From positions 8,083,215 through 8,147,214 of the forward strand of contig OX637346.1 of the NCBI GenBank assembly GCA_951799405.1: DNA of 64,000 bases. Reading direction: 5' to 3'. Below the pieces are notes generated by a model. That model saw only the letters and a program-made list of their open reading frames with translations. It did not search any database and had not been told where the DNA came from. Position numbers and translations under genes: made by a program. Source of the stretch: Agapetus fuscipes. Lineage: Eukaryota; Arthropoda; Insecta; Trichoptera; Glossosomatidae. Positions 52,753 to 63,999 of this stretch are shown in pieces; position 1 is the stretch's first letter, and each line of letters begins with the position of its first letter.

Positions 52753-54417
52753 TCAGTAAACGGACAGTCTGGATGTGATCAGTTGTTCCAAAACCCTTTC
52801 TAAACCCTGCTTGTTCAACCGGTTGGTAAGCAATTTATACAGGTGGGACAGTAAGCTTATTGGTCGATAATTCTCCAAATCTTCCGGATCTCCTTTTTTG
52901 AATAATAGTACCACTTCAGCATTTTGCCAGTTTTCTGGTATGGCTTCTAATTCAATGCATTTATTTAGAAGTATTTTCACGGCTTCATTTAATTTTTTGC
53001 AGCCCATCTTTAAAATATCATTTGTAATTTTGTCTTCTCCTGGAGCTTTATTTTTCTTCATGTATTTTAGAGCATTTTCCATCTCCTCGTGAGTTATTTC
53101 TGGTACATCTTCTGATCCCACGTTAAGTATTACGGTATTTTGTGATTGGTTTATATTTTTTTTTTTAGATGTATATAGGTCAGTGTAGAATTCATGAATC
53201 GCTCCAGTGATCTCGGCCTTATCGTTTAATGTCCTGCCATTTTTGTCTTTCACTTTAGTAATATTTTTCTTTCCTTCCGCGTTATTTCTCCTTAAAACCT
53301 TCATATTTTTGTTTGACTCTATTGTCTTTGTAATAAGCTCGTTATTAAATTTTCGTAGATCCTTTCTCACCTCTCTTTTGATTGTTTTATTTATTTCTTT
53401 ATATTCGATGGTGTCTCTGCCCATACTTTTTCTTTTTTCCATAAGTGTTATTGTATTTGCAGATAGTTTGTTATTTTTATTTTTCTGCTTAAATGAAAGA
53501 GTCTTTACGACTGTTTGAAAATCTGAAGTAATCTTTTCTGATAAGTCGTTTAATCCCATGTTGTTTAGATTTGTTAGGGGTTCCAATTTGTCTTTCATTT
53601 TTGTATTAAATGTTGCCCTTTGGTGCTTGATCATTTCCACTGTGGGTTGTTTTTTGTTCTTTTTATTTACCATATTATATCTCTCAGTCTTAGTGTTTAT
53701 CTTAAATGTTGCTCTTACTAGTCTATGATCGCTGCCCGTATCAAAACGGTTTAAAACTGATACGTCTTTGCAAGTTTTTAAGTTGTCTGTGAAAATATAA
53801 TCAATCTCGTTTTTTGTCTTGCCATCTGGGCTCTTCCAAGTCCATTTTCTTTGGTTTTGTTTTTTGAAAAATGTATTTGTACAGTAGAGTTGTTCGCTTT
53901 GAAGGTATTCCACGAGAGTTTCTCCTCTCTCATTTCTTTTGCCAAGTCCGAACATTCCGATATATTCTGGGTCTCCTTGTTTTTTCTCTCCAACCTTAGC
54001 ATTAAAGTCACCCATTAAGATTGTTAATCTAGCCTTTTCCATGTTTTTTGCCCCTGTGATATCTTCATAAAATGTTTCTATTTCTTCATCATCTGCTGTA
54101 CTTGTGGGAGCATAGGCCTGTATGATTTGTATTTTAAACTTTTTATTTATTTCCAGGACTACGTATAGTACCCTGGGTGATATACTAATCATTTTAGTTA
54201 TTTTATTCTTAATGTTTTTATTTATCATGATGGCGACTCCTCCAGCCGAGGATTGTGAGTTATTTCTAAACAGTATATGTCCTGATGGAAGTGTTACCGA
54301 TTCTTCTCCTTTTAGTCTTGTCTCGCTAATTCCCAAGACATCCCATTTGATATGTCTCAATTCTTCCTCCAGTCTTATTTTGTACAATGATATACGATAA
54401 TAAGTACAATGAATCAA
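52753..54417 (-). pseudogene. RTE ORF, first part: endonuclease and RT start
   Basis: 554 open codons (TTG start; the family would begin further upstream). Endonuclease motifs SETR with E32, GDFNAKVG with D137/N139, EIDYIFT and SDH at 229-231 are intact. A linker and the start of the RT domain follow ([29 protein letters not shown]). The frame then leaves the family sequence: about ten residues expected after TNRL are deleted and the reading frame changes, giving a nonsense end at 52753. Confidence 0.9.
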
Positions 54418-54440
54418 CCTGAAGTCTACGTTCGTAGCAT

Positions 54441-57020
54441 GAACTCAGGTTGCATATTTTTTAAAGAAATTGCTGAAGGCCTTCGAACTTGCAGCATCTC
54501 TGATTAGAGTCTGAACAGTGTCCTAAATTTCAATTTATTCTCGGTAAGATGAGATCACAGGTTAAGGTAGCCCCTTAGAAAGTAATACAAAAATATTTGT
54601 TCCGTTTTTTCCTAGTTGGTTCGTTAACGTAATTTCTCCCCAGTTTATTTTTCCACTGAAAGATTCGAAATACAAACTAAACGGATTAAGGAATTCCGTT
54701 CATGGTCCTGAGACAAATGAAAAACATAGGAAGTAAAGTTCTTTTACATGAATGATACCATTTTTAAAACCGAGATTTCTGGATATCAAAGTTATCATTG
54801 GAGTCCACATATTTCATGACCATCAGAATACTAAATGCCTTTGTCTCGATGCGCAGTATTTTAATGTCTATTTCACCTCCTACAATATTGGCCGGGAAGT
54901 GAGAGTAGCAGGAGCGCAGAGGGTGAGGGAAGAGGGAGGCCAGGGAGGGATACGGTAGGAACGCCCCCGCCCCGCCTCGCCCCCTAGTTAGCAATCCAGA
55001 CGTAACGGGTTTGCTTATAAATTATTATCCAGAGTCATTGCGATATCTGTATTGTGTGTGCAGCAGAAAGAAGCCAACTATGAGGCGGTTGTCATACGCT
55101 TTTCCAGACTTACTTCCAAAAAATTACATAAATTTTCAAATAATAGTTCAACAATGCATTGGCGTCATCACTAGAGATACCTTGCGTAGATGGTTCTGGA
55201 CGCATAAAGAAAGTAAGTATGTCATATATTATGAACGTTACTTTGTTTACAATGATATTAAACCAAGAGCAAATTAGCAAACTACTTTCACAAACAGCTG
55301 AAAACTAAATCGGCAGATATTCATACAAGTTCGAAAAAAAATGTATGAGGTGTATCACGAAGTCGTTAAATTAATTTATTTTTTGTTTCATAAAATTATG
55401 AGTGAATACCAATAGAAAAGCGACACATTACGACTGATTTTGCACAAGTTTATATGTACAAAGCATAGTTTATTTCCGTCTGTTTTTGTTTTAAATATGC
55501 AATTATTTGCGCAATTTTTTTTACGCGTCTAATCATTTTGATTTGAAAACCTGAAATGTGACATTTGTAATCAAATATTGCCAATGTTAGTACTCAGATG
55601 ATCGCAGTTAGAGCGCAGATGCTACAGGTAGAGTTTAGTAGCACATTCGCCTGCAAGCTGATGTAGTAAGATCATGTTGGAGGTCAGATGCTGCAGATAT
55701 AAGCAGGGATTAGATCTCCAGCCGGCGTTTAGTAGCCGTGCCTTATTACCGTGATTTGAGGCAGTCCGTTGTGATTTGTAATGATGCCGCTTGATGCTGT
55801 ATCTCCTCACTATTTATGTACTCCCGATACCTCCACTAATCTCCCCCTGGCATGCCGAGGAGAGAATTAACTCGAATTTCTCGTAATGCGAAGCGATTAA
55901 GTTTTAGAATAACTACCAACAAATGTGTGGTACTTAAACGTTTTCGTGACCTACCGTAAACATGTATATTGTATATGTTCAGCATGTTTGCTATTATCTT
56001 ATTACTTTTCAGGATATAAACAACAGCAGACAAGAGCAGTACATTCATCTATGTTTCCCATGAAAATTATATGGCCAGGTAAAGTGAGAAGTTAAAAAAA
56101 CAGTGTGTCGAAAAGTGGAGAAAAAAAGCTGGAACCCTCAATCAATCATGCAGATTGATAATAAAGATGAACAAAGTCCAGACATTGAAAAATATTAAAT
56201 TACACGGCGTGTCATTGGGATTACACGCATAATTTTAAGCACAGGGGATGGGCCGTAAATCTGACGGTGATTAAAGTTGTCAGTTGAATGTTTACAGCAA
56301 TTAGTATTGCACATGAGATTCATTAACGCGAGGACACTGTTACATGCAAATGACCCAACATGCCGACACAATATGCGCACTTTGAGTTATTCGTCTGCAT
56401 CCTCGTTGTGGGCACTAAATTAACCGGCAGAGATAAAACTTAGTTTAAAGTGCATTAATCATAAGCGCGGTGCTTTACGGGGCTCGCTTGCTGCAGGAAC
56501 AAGGCAGTTGGCACATGCGACTCCCACATCAAGGGGCATTCATCTTGGTTAATTTTATTTCCATGCATCATCCAGCTGCGCCAGGGAACTCTGCCTCTGA
56601 GAGGATTCCACTGGACTTACCATTTGGCCAGCTCACTTGCGTAGGTACAAACATTCTCAAACCTGCCATACCAAGGGTTACAGACATTTCACAACAAGCC
56701 TTTGCTTTTATTTTTGTCAGCCAATAATAGAACACCATAATAGGATAACCTGAACCTTCCTTCAGTCTTTTTTTTTCTTTTCGCATCTACGAATGCAAAA
56801 TTAATTATTTTCTCTCTAGGTACTTAATAAATGTATCTTCTGTATTCAATACAATAAAGTTGTACATGTGTAAATTTTCATACAAATGGAATTCACTTAT
56901 AAATCAGGATCAAGGAAGGTTAATTAATAAAAGGATTCAAACAACTGAACATTACGATTTTCGAGTATTAACCATTACCGTTTTTATCCATTACAACTAT
57001 TTTATTGATCAGAAGCATGC
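54441..57020. other. Unique DNA with several G+C-richer islands
   Basis: 54890-55000 has a purine-rich run and a GC-box cluster (gcccccgccccgcctcgcc). 55560-55860 and 56170-56680 are moderately G+C-rich without repeat matches. No coding frame is convincing. Confidence 0.3.
56170..56680. promoter_or_regulatory. Possible cis-regulatory island
   Basis: Non-repeat DNA with an octamer-type atgcaaat (56345-56352) and many homeodomain cores: gggattacac, caattagtatt, cattaatcat, ggttaatttt. The density is higher than in the AT-rich DNA around it, but short cores are common by chance. Confidence 0.2.
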
Positions 57021-57125
57021 TTAGGCCCAGTATTTTCAACGTTAGTATAGCGACTTAGTATAGCGACGACCAATCATGTGGGTAGTTTTTTCCAGTTTTC
57101 CAGTTTTTTTAAATACCGGGCCTTA
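57021..57125. mobile_element. PIF/Harbinger-like MITE, copy 2
   Basis: Starts ttaggcccagtattttcaac and ends aaataccgggcctta, matching the 7036-7177 copy at both ends and in gtgggtagtttttt. tta flanks both ends. The inner right part before the terminal repeat is shortened. Confidence 0.8.
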
Positions 57126-57415
57126 ATGTGCATCTGGCTAAGCACATTAGCGATTTGCTTGGCATTTTTTTATTGGTCAAGGAATTTTTCACTCCTGTTA
57201 AAATTCTTTCATCTCTCGAAAATAGACACTTAACTGAATAAGTACAGCAACAAGCTTTTACAGCGAATATGTTCAGTACTATAAGGTCAAAGGTCAGAGG
57301 ACACAGAAACAATGCGTAGTATCCTTAGACAGGCGCTTATCCAGCCTCGGGAGTTTTACGTCAAGTTAGGAGAGAGCAAATGCAGATACCAGAACTTACC
57401 CCGAGTTTATAACAT

Positions 57416-57535
57416 TGCGTTAACTTACCTCGATCTGGTAAATGAAAAGTTTATGGAATATATGGCCGCACTCTTAGTGAGTGGTTTAGTTTTCAATCAT
57501 TTTTTCGATTTACGCGATCGAGGTGAGTTTACGCA
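57416..57535. mobile_element. MITE of the gcgtaaa family
   Basis: About 120 bp. Left repeat tgcgttaacttacctcgatc then tggtaaatg; right repeat read inverted is tgcgtaaactcacctcgatc then gcgtaaatc. Over 29 positions roughly five or six differ. The best-preserved copy of this family. Confidence 0.72.
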
Positions 57536-57974
57536 CATTTTATACCGGTGCAGTGGTGCAGCATACTGAATTTAAACTGCTTTATAAATGTCACATTATT
57601 TCTGTTGTATTTTTACTTCCTAGCTGTGCTTCCACGGTCTAACATTTTCAATAACTATAAAATTGACGCAATAGTGGACTCGGCGCAAATTTGAAAATAG
57701 TTTGTTTTCTCGACGGGAAAACGTCACACCCCTAGCACCTATGAGACTAGCGTCTTTAGCATCATTACAAAAATTATGTGTTTGTATTTTCCCTAGCAAC
57801 CCGGCCGAATGGCTTCACGGTTTTATTGTCTGTACAGAATTTAAATTTTATTCGATGATAATACACTTTAAAATTTATGTCATTTTTCATTACATAGTAA
57901 AACAATAATCCTACATAGAAAACCGTAATGAAAACGCAATTTTAAATTGGTTTACAAATTTAATAATTTATTTA

Positions 57975-58229
57975 TTGTTCCTTTTATAGGATGATATGAG
58001 GCTGACTGACGCTTAAATAAATAACTACCGTTGACATTTTTCAATTGAATTCCACCCCGGTTTCAGGAAAAGTCGGCCGGAGTTCCAAGGTATATAATGT
58101 TTACGTGAGGTTCGGTTTATCTTTATGTACCTACACTACACATGCAGCATGTGTAAGCGCGAACTTATATGTGGGCATGCATTAAATGTGAGCCTTAAAT
58201 GTCAATACATCTTTGTAACTTAGATTATG
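57975..58229 (+). mobile_element. T250, diverged solo copy
   Basis: Starts ttccttttataggatgatat, then gaggctgactgacgct, accccggtttcaggaaaagt, gtgtaagcgcgaacttat and gtgggcatgcattaaatgtg, ending atctttgtaacttagattat. Older than the 37 and 59 kb copies. Confidence 0.8.
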
Positions 58230-58232
58230 GAA

Positions 58233-58540
58233 GCCGAAAGGGCTTTTTGTTTCACTGTCATACAAAAAAATTAAAAATCGATTTGAACTGGTTTAAAATT
58301 GAACAGTTTTAATGAATGAGCTGATTATAAACGTAGCAAAAAGTTTGATCGATCTGCCGAAAATTATGTTTCACTGTCTCAGAAAAAAATAAAAATCGAC
58401 TTAATTTCAACCGTTTTAAAGAATGAGCTGCCGAAAGGGCTGTTTTCACTGTCATACAAAAAAAAAGAAAAATCGCCTTGAACCGGTGTAAAATGAAACC
58501 GTTTTATGATCATAAACAAACGTAGCAAAAAGGAGGCGGG
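58233..58540 (+). repeat. Three irregular tandem copies (cactgtc / aaaatcg unit)
   Basis: Units start gccgaaagggc (58233), gccgaaaattatg (58356) and gccgaaagggc (58430). Each has tttcactgtc, an A-run, aaaaatcg and an accggtt/ccgtttta-type block. ataaacgtagcaaaaag ends units 1 and 2 here (near 58327) and recurs near 58513. Units vary from ~75 to ~125 bp. Confidence 0.7.
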
Positions 58541-58780
58541 AGCGATGGTGACGTTTATCAAACTGAAAGTATTCTATCAGGGGAGCACGTTGTGCAAGGA
58601 GGTCGGTGTGCGCCGAGTCGCGCGGTCGAGTTATTGCGCCGCCCGCTCGCCAGGTCGCTGCGAGCGTCCCCAATACACCAGGCGCGCAGAAAGCCAAGGA
58701 GGTGTTTCAGCAGGGACAGCGACAGCGCAATAACATCGCGCGTTGTTGCTACGACCGCGAAATTCAAATTGTATTATGAG
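58541..58780. promoter_or_regulatory. CpG-rich island, possible promoter or exon
   Basis: The most CpG-dense DNA in the right half (gccgagtcgcgcggtcgag, tgcgccgcccgctcgcc, aacatcgcgcgttgttgct) and outside all repeat families. Frames are open on both strands for 65-80 codons, as expected by chance in G+C-rich DNA. No splice pattern or motif settles its role. Confidence 0.25.
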
Positions 58781-58950
58781 CTGATAACAGCGCCGTATTC
58801 TTATGCAATGAAATGAGGTATTTAAATCCACATAATGGATAAATGAACCACCAAAGGAAAACCTTCAGTTCACCCATGTTAAGATTTTAGTCGTATAGAT
58901 TCAAAGGTGGAAATCCATGATTTTTTTGTGAATGAGATTCGATGAGCATT

Positions 58951-59195
58951 CCTTGACTTATTGGTTGGTATGAGGCTGACCACCCATACTGTAAAAAATG
59001 GTTCACTTTGCCAATGTCACCCCTGTTTCAGGGAATGTCGGCAAGAGTTGTAGGGCTTATGTTCTTTTGAGGTTTGGATTTTATTTGTAAGTACACAATC
59101 AGCATTTGTAAGCGCGAACTACACGTGTTTGTTTGTGGGCATACATCTGAAAGCTTTGAATGAATATATCCTTGCAACTTAGATTATAGATTACA
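58951..59195 (+). mobile_element. T250, well preserved copy
   Basis: Starts ttccttgacttattgg and is nearly identical to the 37.2 kb unit throughout (cactttgccaatgtcacccc, gggaatgtcggcaagagttg, aagcgcgaactacacgtgtt), ending ttatagattacagat. A second unit follows immediately. Confidence 0.9.
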
Positions 59196-59325
59196 GATGA
59201 GGCTGATCCCCCATACTGTAAACAAATGTTCACTTTGCCAATGTCCCCTCTGTTTCAGGGAGCGTCGTAGGCATGCATTTAACATTAATTTTAAATGTTA
59301 ATATACCTTTGCAACTTAGATAATA
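59196..59325 (+). mobile_element. T250, partial copy head-to-tail with the previous one
   Basis: Begins gaggctgatcccccatactg directly at the tail of the 58951 unit, continues ccaatgtcccctctgtttca, then skips the middle and ends gcatgcatttaacattaa and ctttgcaacttagat. Confidence 0.75.
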
Positions 59326-60260
59326 TTTTTTTCATGTGCTATTTTCATTTTCGAAAACAGTTCTAGATTACCGCCTTTGGTACGTTTACTTTACGGTACG
59401 TTTTCTATACAAATCATGCGCTCTTGAGTGCACCCTCGTATATATGAGCCATCCTGTATTTTCTTTTCATATCTTTGATATTCTCCAATGCTTTTCTTGA
59501 AATGACAAATGAAGAAAGAATGTGTGAAATATGATACTGGTACATGCGACATACATATTATGCACCATACAGCTAACATCATCCAATACCTACAATACTT
59601 AGTAATATTATTTTCTATTTCCAGTGAATTTCTAGAGAAATTATAGTAATTTACATGAAGTGATCGTATTCTGGATCGTTACTTACACTTATTACCAATA
59701 TGATTCATGAATAACAAAATTGATATCGCTGTAAAAACAAGAACCGTTGTTCATGGTTTTATTAACTTTTATTGGGAGATAAGACTAGCGTGAATCAATT
59801 TATGGATAAGCCGTTAAAAGTCGAGTTATGCTGTTGAGCATTGTGATGGGATTCCTTGACCAAGGTGCGCCATATGGTCGAGTTCAGGGATCGGGAGGTG
59901 CTAGGAGGGCAGGAGTACAGAGGAGGTAGATATTTCCCTGGCAAGTACAGCCGGCCGGCCGCACCGCATTTCCGGCAACCCGCTTTAATTGATGTGTTCT
60001 TGTTTATAATATCTCGCGACCGAGGAAGGCGCCACTACAATGGGAGACTGAACTAATCCCGGTGTCGCCTCTCTGTGCTAGCATACTCCATTTATATGTC
60101 AAATCAAACTATCTTTGGAATCGGCCAACACAATTTACGGCAGAGAGGTTTGACATTCATAGCTAGTATAGAAGGGAACTAACAATCTATGTACTTATGT
60201 ATTTCAAAGCAATAGAATAGGACGATTTACCAAATCTAAGATATGTTTGCCAATGACAAT
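59326..60260. other. Unique DNA with a G+C-richer patch
   Basis: 59830-60080 is G+C-richer (gtacagccggccggccgcac, ggcgccactacaatggg) with an OTX-like ctaatcccgg. No family repeat; a 66-codon frame there (59856-60056) is unconvincing. Confidence 0.3.
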
Positions 60261-60267
60261 TTAAGCT

Positions 60268-60320
60268 TGTAACTTCTCTTGTCGCGTTTTCTCCGAGGGA
60301 GTTGCATGTGGCGAGTGTTT
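60268..60320 (-). repeat. SINE-2 3' fragment, minus strand
   Basis: gtaacttctcttgtcgcgtt then ctccgagggagttgcatgtg form the reverse complement of the SINE-2 3' block (cacatgcgaccccttcggga, acgcggcaagaagttac). Confidence 0.6.
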
Positions 60321-60448
60321 TTTTTTTTAAATAAAAAGTCTATTATTTATTTAATTTGGCCGGGTGTATGAAGGACAGTCAGTCATAGCTTCAACACAAT
60401 ATGATGGAGGTAAATTGAAAAGATACTGAGCGTGTTTTTAGTCACAAC

Positions 60449-60567
60449 GCATTCTACCCGGTTTGTCCATGGATTACCGGACAAACTGTGTGAAAGCTTC
60501 CATACACTACTGGACTTCCGACCCGGCACCGGATTGAAAAAAACCGTAGACAAACCGGACAGAATGC
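60449..60567. mobile_element. MITE, ~25-bp terminal inverted repeats
   Basis: The left end gcattctacccggtttgtcc and the inverted right end gcattctgtccggtttgtct agree at 17 of 20 positions. The element is ~119 bp, with a second internal pair (ttaccgga / cgacccggcaccgg). Only copy seen here; no transposase. Confidence 0.65.
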
Positions 60568-61520
60568 TGTAAAGCTATGTATTCTGTATTTAGGGTAATT
60601 GCCATCCGAGTATATTTTATATTGCAACAAAATGAAAAAAAACCCTTGATCATCGGCAACACATTTTTATTTCCTTTATGTGACGTCACAAAACCAAGGG
60701 ATCTTTGAAATATGCCGAGTTAATACAGAAAAAAACATCGAGTTCAAAAATAAGTCTTTATTTGTATAAGTATACAAATATAAGTATTATTAAAAAATAA
60801 TACGTATAATTAAATTAAATCATAATCTTTTGCATCACAAAGTTTTAAATTAAGCCTTTGTATTTTTTAACAAGAAATTAATTTAATTTTCTCTGACCTA
60901 GCCAACAAAGCAGACAACATTTAATTTTCCAACAGTGAGTGTGAACTCAATATTTCGTTCCGCGCCACACGCATTACATCACACCAGTTTTACCTAGTTA
61001 TAGCTCTTATCTGTTGCATAAACCCAAACACAATTAATCACCACACAACTAATTTGTAAATATTCTAATTAATGCATAATATCTCTAAAAAAATAATTTA
61101 ATATATTAGTAGATTAGCTATCCATTGGTAACCATTAAAAAGAACCATTTATTATAAATTAAGGTAGGCGGAAAGTCGTTTGGTATCCATTCCAAGCAAG
61201 GTGCGTACGCAGCTGATAATTTCTTCTAACGTTTTAGGTGTCTGGGTTTTGTTTTACATTTTGTAATGCTGTTAGTGGCTTGGTTTATTTTCATTTTTAC
61301 ATAACCGTTCCGTCAAGAAACTTCGGGGGGTTAATTGACTTTAAGAAAGGTTATTGTAGTTGGGTTAATGTTTTGGTTATGCCGGCACTACAATCAGATA
61401 AACGTATCATGAGTTGAGTATGAAAGGAAATTAGATGACTGGAAAAAATTATGCTGCTCTTTAAAATATTTTTTTTACCGACTAGGCTTCTAGTAATTAA
61501 TTATTTTGGCTAAGTTTCAT
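60568..61520. other. Unique AT-rich DNA
   Basis: No repeat family or frame recognised. Confidence 0.35.
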
Positions 61521-62172
61521 ATACTGTAACTGTAACTGTAACTCTGTCGCCATTCCGCTAGGGGTGGCCAGAGCCTCTGCAGAGTTGCCTCCATTTTTTC
61601 CTATCCTTACATACCTCTTTCAATTCATTCATATCCATCACCTTTTTCATGCATTTTCTTCTTTTACGCTCACTTTGTATATCCCATTCTTTCACAATCT
61701 CCTCAATCTGATCACTCCATACTTTTCTCGGTCGTCCCTTCCCTCTTTTTCCTTTCACACTTTCTTTGTATACATGCTTTGTCAGTCTATCATCATTCAT
61801 TCTTTCCACATGCCCAAACCATCTCATCACATTCTTTTGTACCTTAACTTTCACATCCTCTTTCAAATTACATTCTTTTTTTACCCATTCATTCCTAACT
61901 CTATCCCTCAGAGTTTTTCCTGTCATGCTTCTCAAATGCTTCATTTCCACCGTACATACTTTACTCATTTCGCTATCGTTCACTGTCCATGCTTCACTTC
62001 CATACAACAAAGTCGGTAACAATATGCCATTGTGTACCGCCATTCTCAGATCCATCGTCAATCGTTTGTTCTTTGCTATTCTTCCTATTGCACCGACCAC
62101 TTGCTTTCCCTTGCACACCCTATTCTCAAGTTCTCTTGTCATCTTTCCATTTTTCTTCATATTGTTTGTGAC
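61521..62172 (-). mobile_element. LINE-B, 5'-truncated copy with ttacag tail
   Basis: The minus strand holds the C-terminal third of an EN-RT ORF, the short 3' end (cacccctagcggaatggcga) and a tail of ttacag units. LINE-B has no T250. Its last bases (cacccctagcggaatggc) match those of the nested LINE-B piece at 36.6 kb and the remnant at 19.8 kb. Confidence 0.88.
61558..62160 (-). pseudogene. LINE-B ORF, C-terminal 200 residues
   Basis: Open to the stop without disruption: LPTLLYGSEAWTVNDSEMSK, LRSMTGKTLRDRVRNEWV, RWFGHVERMNDDRLTKHVYK, GKGRPRKVWSDQIEEIVKEW, then CMKKVMDMNELKEVCKDRKK and GSGHP. It is clearly related to LINE-A over the same region but differs at about half the positions, so it is a separate family. 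The endonuclease and RT core are absent. The plus-strand frames over it (61564-62248) are shadows. Confidence 0.9.
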
Positions 62173-63087
62173 AACAGATTCTTCTTCGATCGTTTGCTTT
62201 ATTAATGAGGACCTTGGGGCCCTTGACCCCCATTTTTGTTCTTCTTAAGTATCTGAAAATCTTACGCAACTAATCCTTGCATTAAACTGTTTTAAAGCTT
62301 TCATAAAAAAGGCATCTCATTTCTATTCAAGTCCATCAAGGTGTCGATTTTGCGCTTGCTCTTAAAAGAGAAAACTTTTGAATATTATTTATAAGCCAAT
62401 CAACGGACCATGAGGTGAGCCTGGTATGTGAGCAAGGATCTGGATAATCCAGCGTTGACCAGCCCTGAAAATATTTTCCGCTCATGGAAACGAAACTTCG
62501 GCAGGTATTTTTTTTAGAAATCAACATGATATACACCGAATAAATTCCGTTGAGAATCCGTCTCTGATAAAAAGTAAAAAGGTCCACAACCCCACATTTT
62601 CGTTGTCTGATATATGCTGTTTATTGAGAAAATCTGCGTCTTATAAAACAAAATATACACGGTTAAAAGGAAATCGAAAAGATGATTCTCAAGCAAACCA
62701 ATTTCAAAGGCTCTTTACTCTTGAAAAAAAAATTGACAATCTCTCAATTATCTCAACCTTTATTGTATTAATGCACTCATTGTAAAGCTTGTAACTCTCA
62801 CTACATCACCTCCATCATCAGCTGCGACCCGCTTCATCAATGACAAAAAACAAATAATAATAATTACCGAGGATTGTCTCTCGCCAAGATGTCGGCCGTT
62901 CCCGCCTTCGCCTTTGTAATTGTCGTTATTTATTGTTATATCCTCCATTTAATTTGGTATGATTGCGCTTAGTGGGGACATATTCGCGAATCCTTCAAAG
63001 AAATTACACACAGGCAACAAACATCGATCTCCATTACACATCCAATACTTTTTTTATCGCATACTGTGATCTGTGACATGATAGGCT
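62173..63087. other. Unique DNA
   Basis: No repeat family. 62790-62960 is slightly G+C-richer with a gatgtcggccg word. No gene recognised. Confidence 0.3.
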
Positions 63088-63999
63088 GGTATGAAATGGG
63101 GATTGAAAGCACATATATACGCAGATGATTGCCAAATCTTTTCAGACTGCAAACCATCAGATGTCGACTACTTAAAATCAACGGTGGCGGAATGCGTCGC
63201 AGATGTAAACATTTGGATGCGATCACATCGTCTGATGCTCAACCCCAACAAAACGGAGATTATGTGGTTAACCACGGCCAGAAGAGCATACCTAATAGAT
63301 CATTCTCCAGTAACAATCTCTGGCGCTAACATTGTTCCATCCAGCGATGTAAGATTGCTAGGAGTCCATCTAGACAGCTCCCTTTGCCTGGACAAACAAA
63401 TTAGCAGTACTGTCAGCTCTGGCTTTTATGGTCTCAGGCAGCTGAAACAAGCAAGAAATTGCGTACCACCTGACGCCATGAAGGCGCTGATAAATGCCTT
63501 CGTCATCTCCAAGGTAGACTACTGCAACGGTATCTATGCTGCACAACCAAAATGCCAGCTAAACAGATTACAGTCTGTAATGAACGCCAGCGCCCGCCTG
63601 ATTTATGGTCAGAGCAAGTACTGCCACATTACTCCACTCCTGCAGAAGCTTCACTGGTTGAGGATCCCAGAAAGGATTAAATTTAAGCTGGGCCTCACGG
63701 TACACAAAGCGCTGCATGGAGTGGCGCCAGAGTACTTGCAGGAGCTTATACTACCGAGGAGTCTGAGCGAGAGGGGGCTCACTCTGCGATCTGCCGACAG
63801 TGCTCTTACATCTGTCAGCACTCAACACAGAAAAAGATGTACAGTGTTCGGAGACCGCGCTTTCGCCGTTGCGGGACCGTCCACTTGGAACCAGCTGCCT
63901 CCTGAAGTGCGTGCCAAGGAAGGGATCGAGAGCTTCAAGAAGGGAATGAAGACTCATTTCTTCACCGCCGCGTCAAGCCTGAAAGCGCCCTTGCAGTGA
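63088..63999 (+). mobile_element. CR1-like element, 5'-truncated, runs off the window
   Basis: Element sequence begins at about the YADD motif, the same region where the 43 kb copy becomes recognisable. It extends to the stop one base before the window ends, so its 3' UTR and tail lie outside. It belongs to a different subfamily from the 43 kb copy. Confidence 0.85.
63091..63999 (+). pseudogene. CR1-like reverse transcriptase, C-terminal 302 residues
   Basis: Uninterrupted frame: HIYADDCQIF with the catalytic pair at 12-13, RLMLNPNKTEIMWL, VRLLGVHLDSSLCLDKQISS, SKVDYCNGIYAAQP, HITPLLQKLHWLRIPERIKF, KLGLTVHKALHGVAPEYL and RAFAVAGPSTWNQLPPEVR, ending KTHFFTAASSLKAPLQ. The fingers, first palm aspartate and endonuclease are missing, so it is inactive. 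The opening ATG is internal to the original domain. The open frame over 900 bp suggests a fairly young insertion. Confidence 0.9.

Larger units (their letters stand above)
51632..54440 (-). mobile_element. RTE non-LTR retrotransposon, nearly full length, broken
   Basis: Minus-strand element of ~2.8 kb. The 3' end is a run of aag units (rendered tcttcttcttcttc on the plus strand, 51632-51646). Two open frames cover endonuclease, reverse transcriptase and C-terminus. The 5' end lies at the start of the endonuclease domain; only a degenerate form of its first motif (ATNVDFR) remains before an in-frame stop near 54445. Separated from LINE-A by its own protein signature. Confidence 0.9.
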
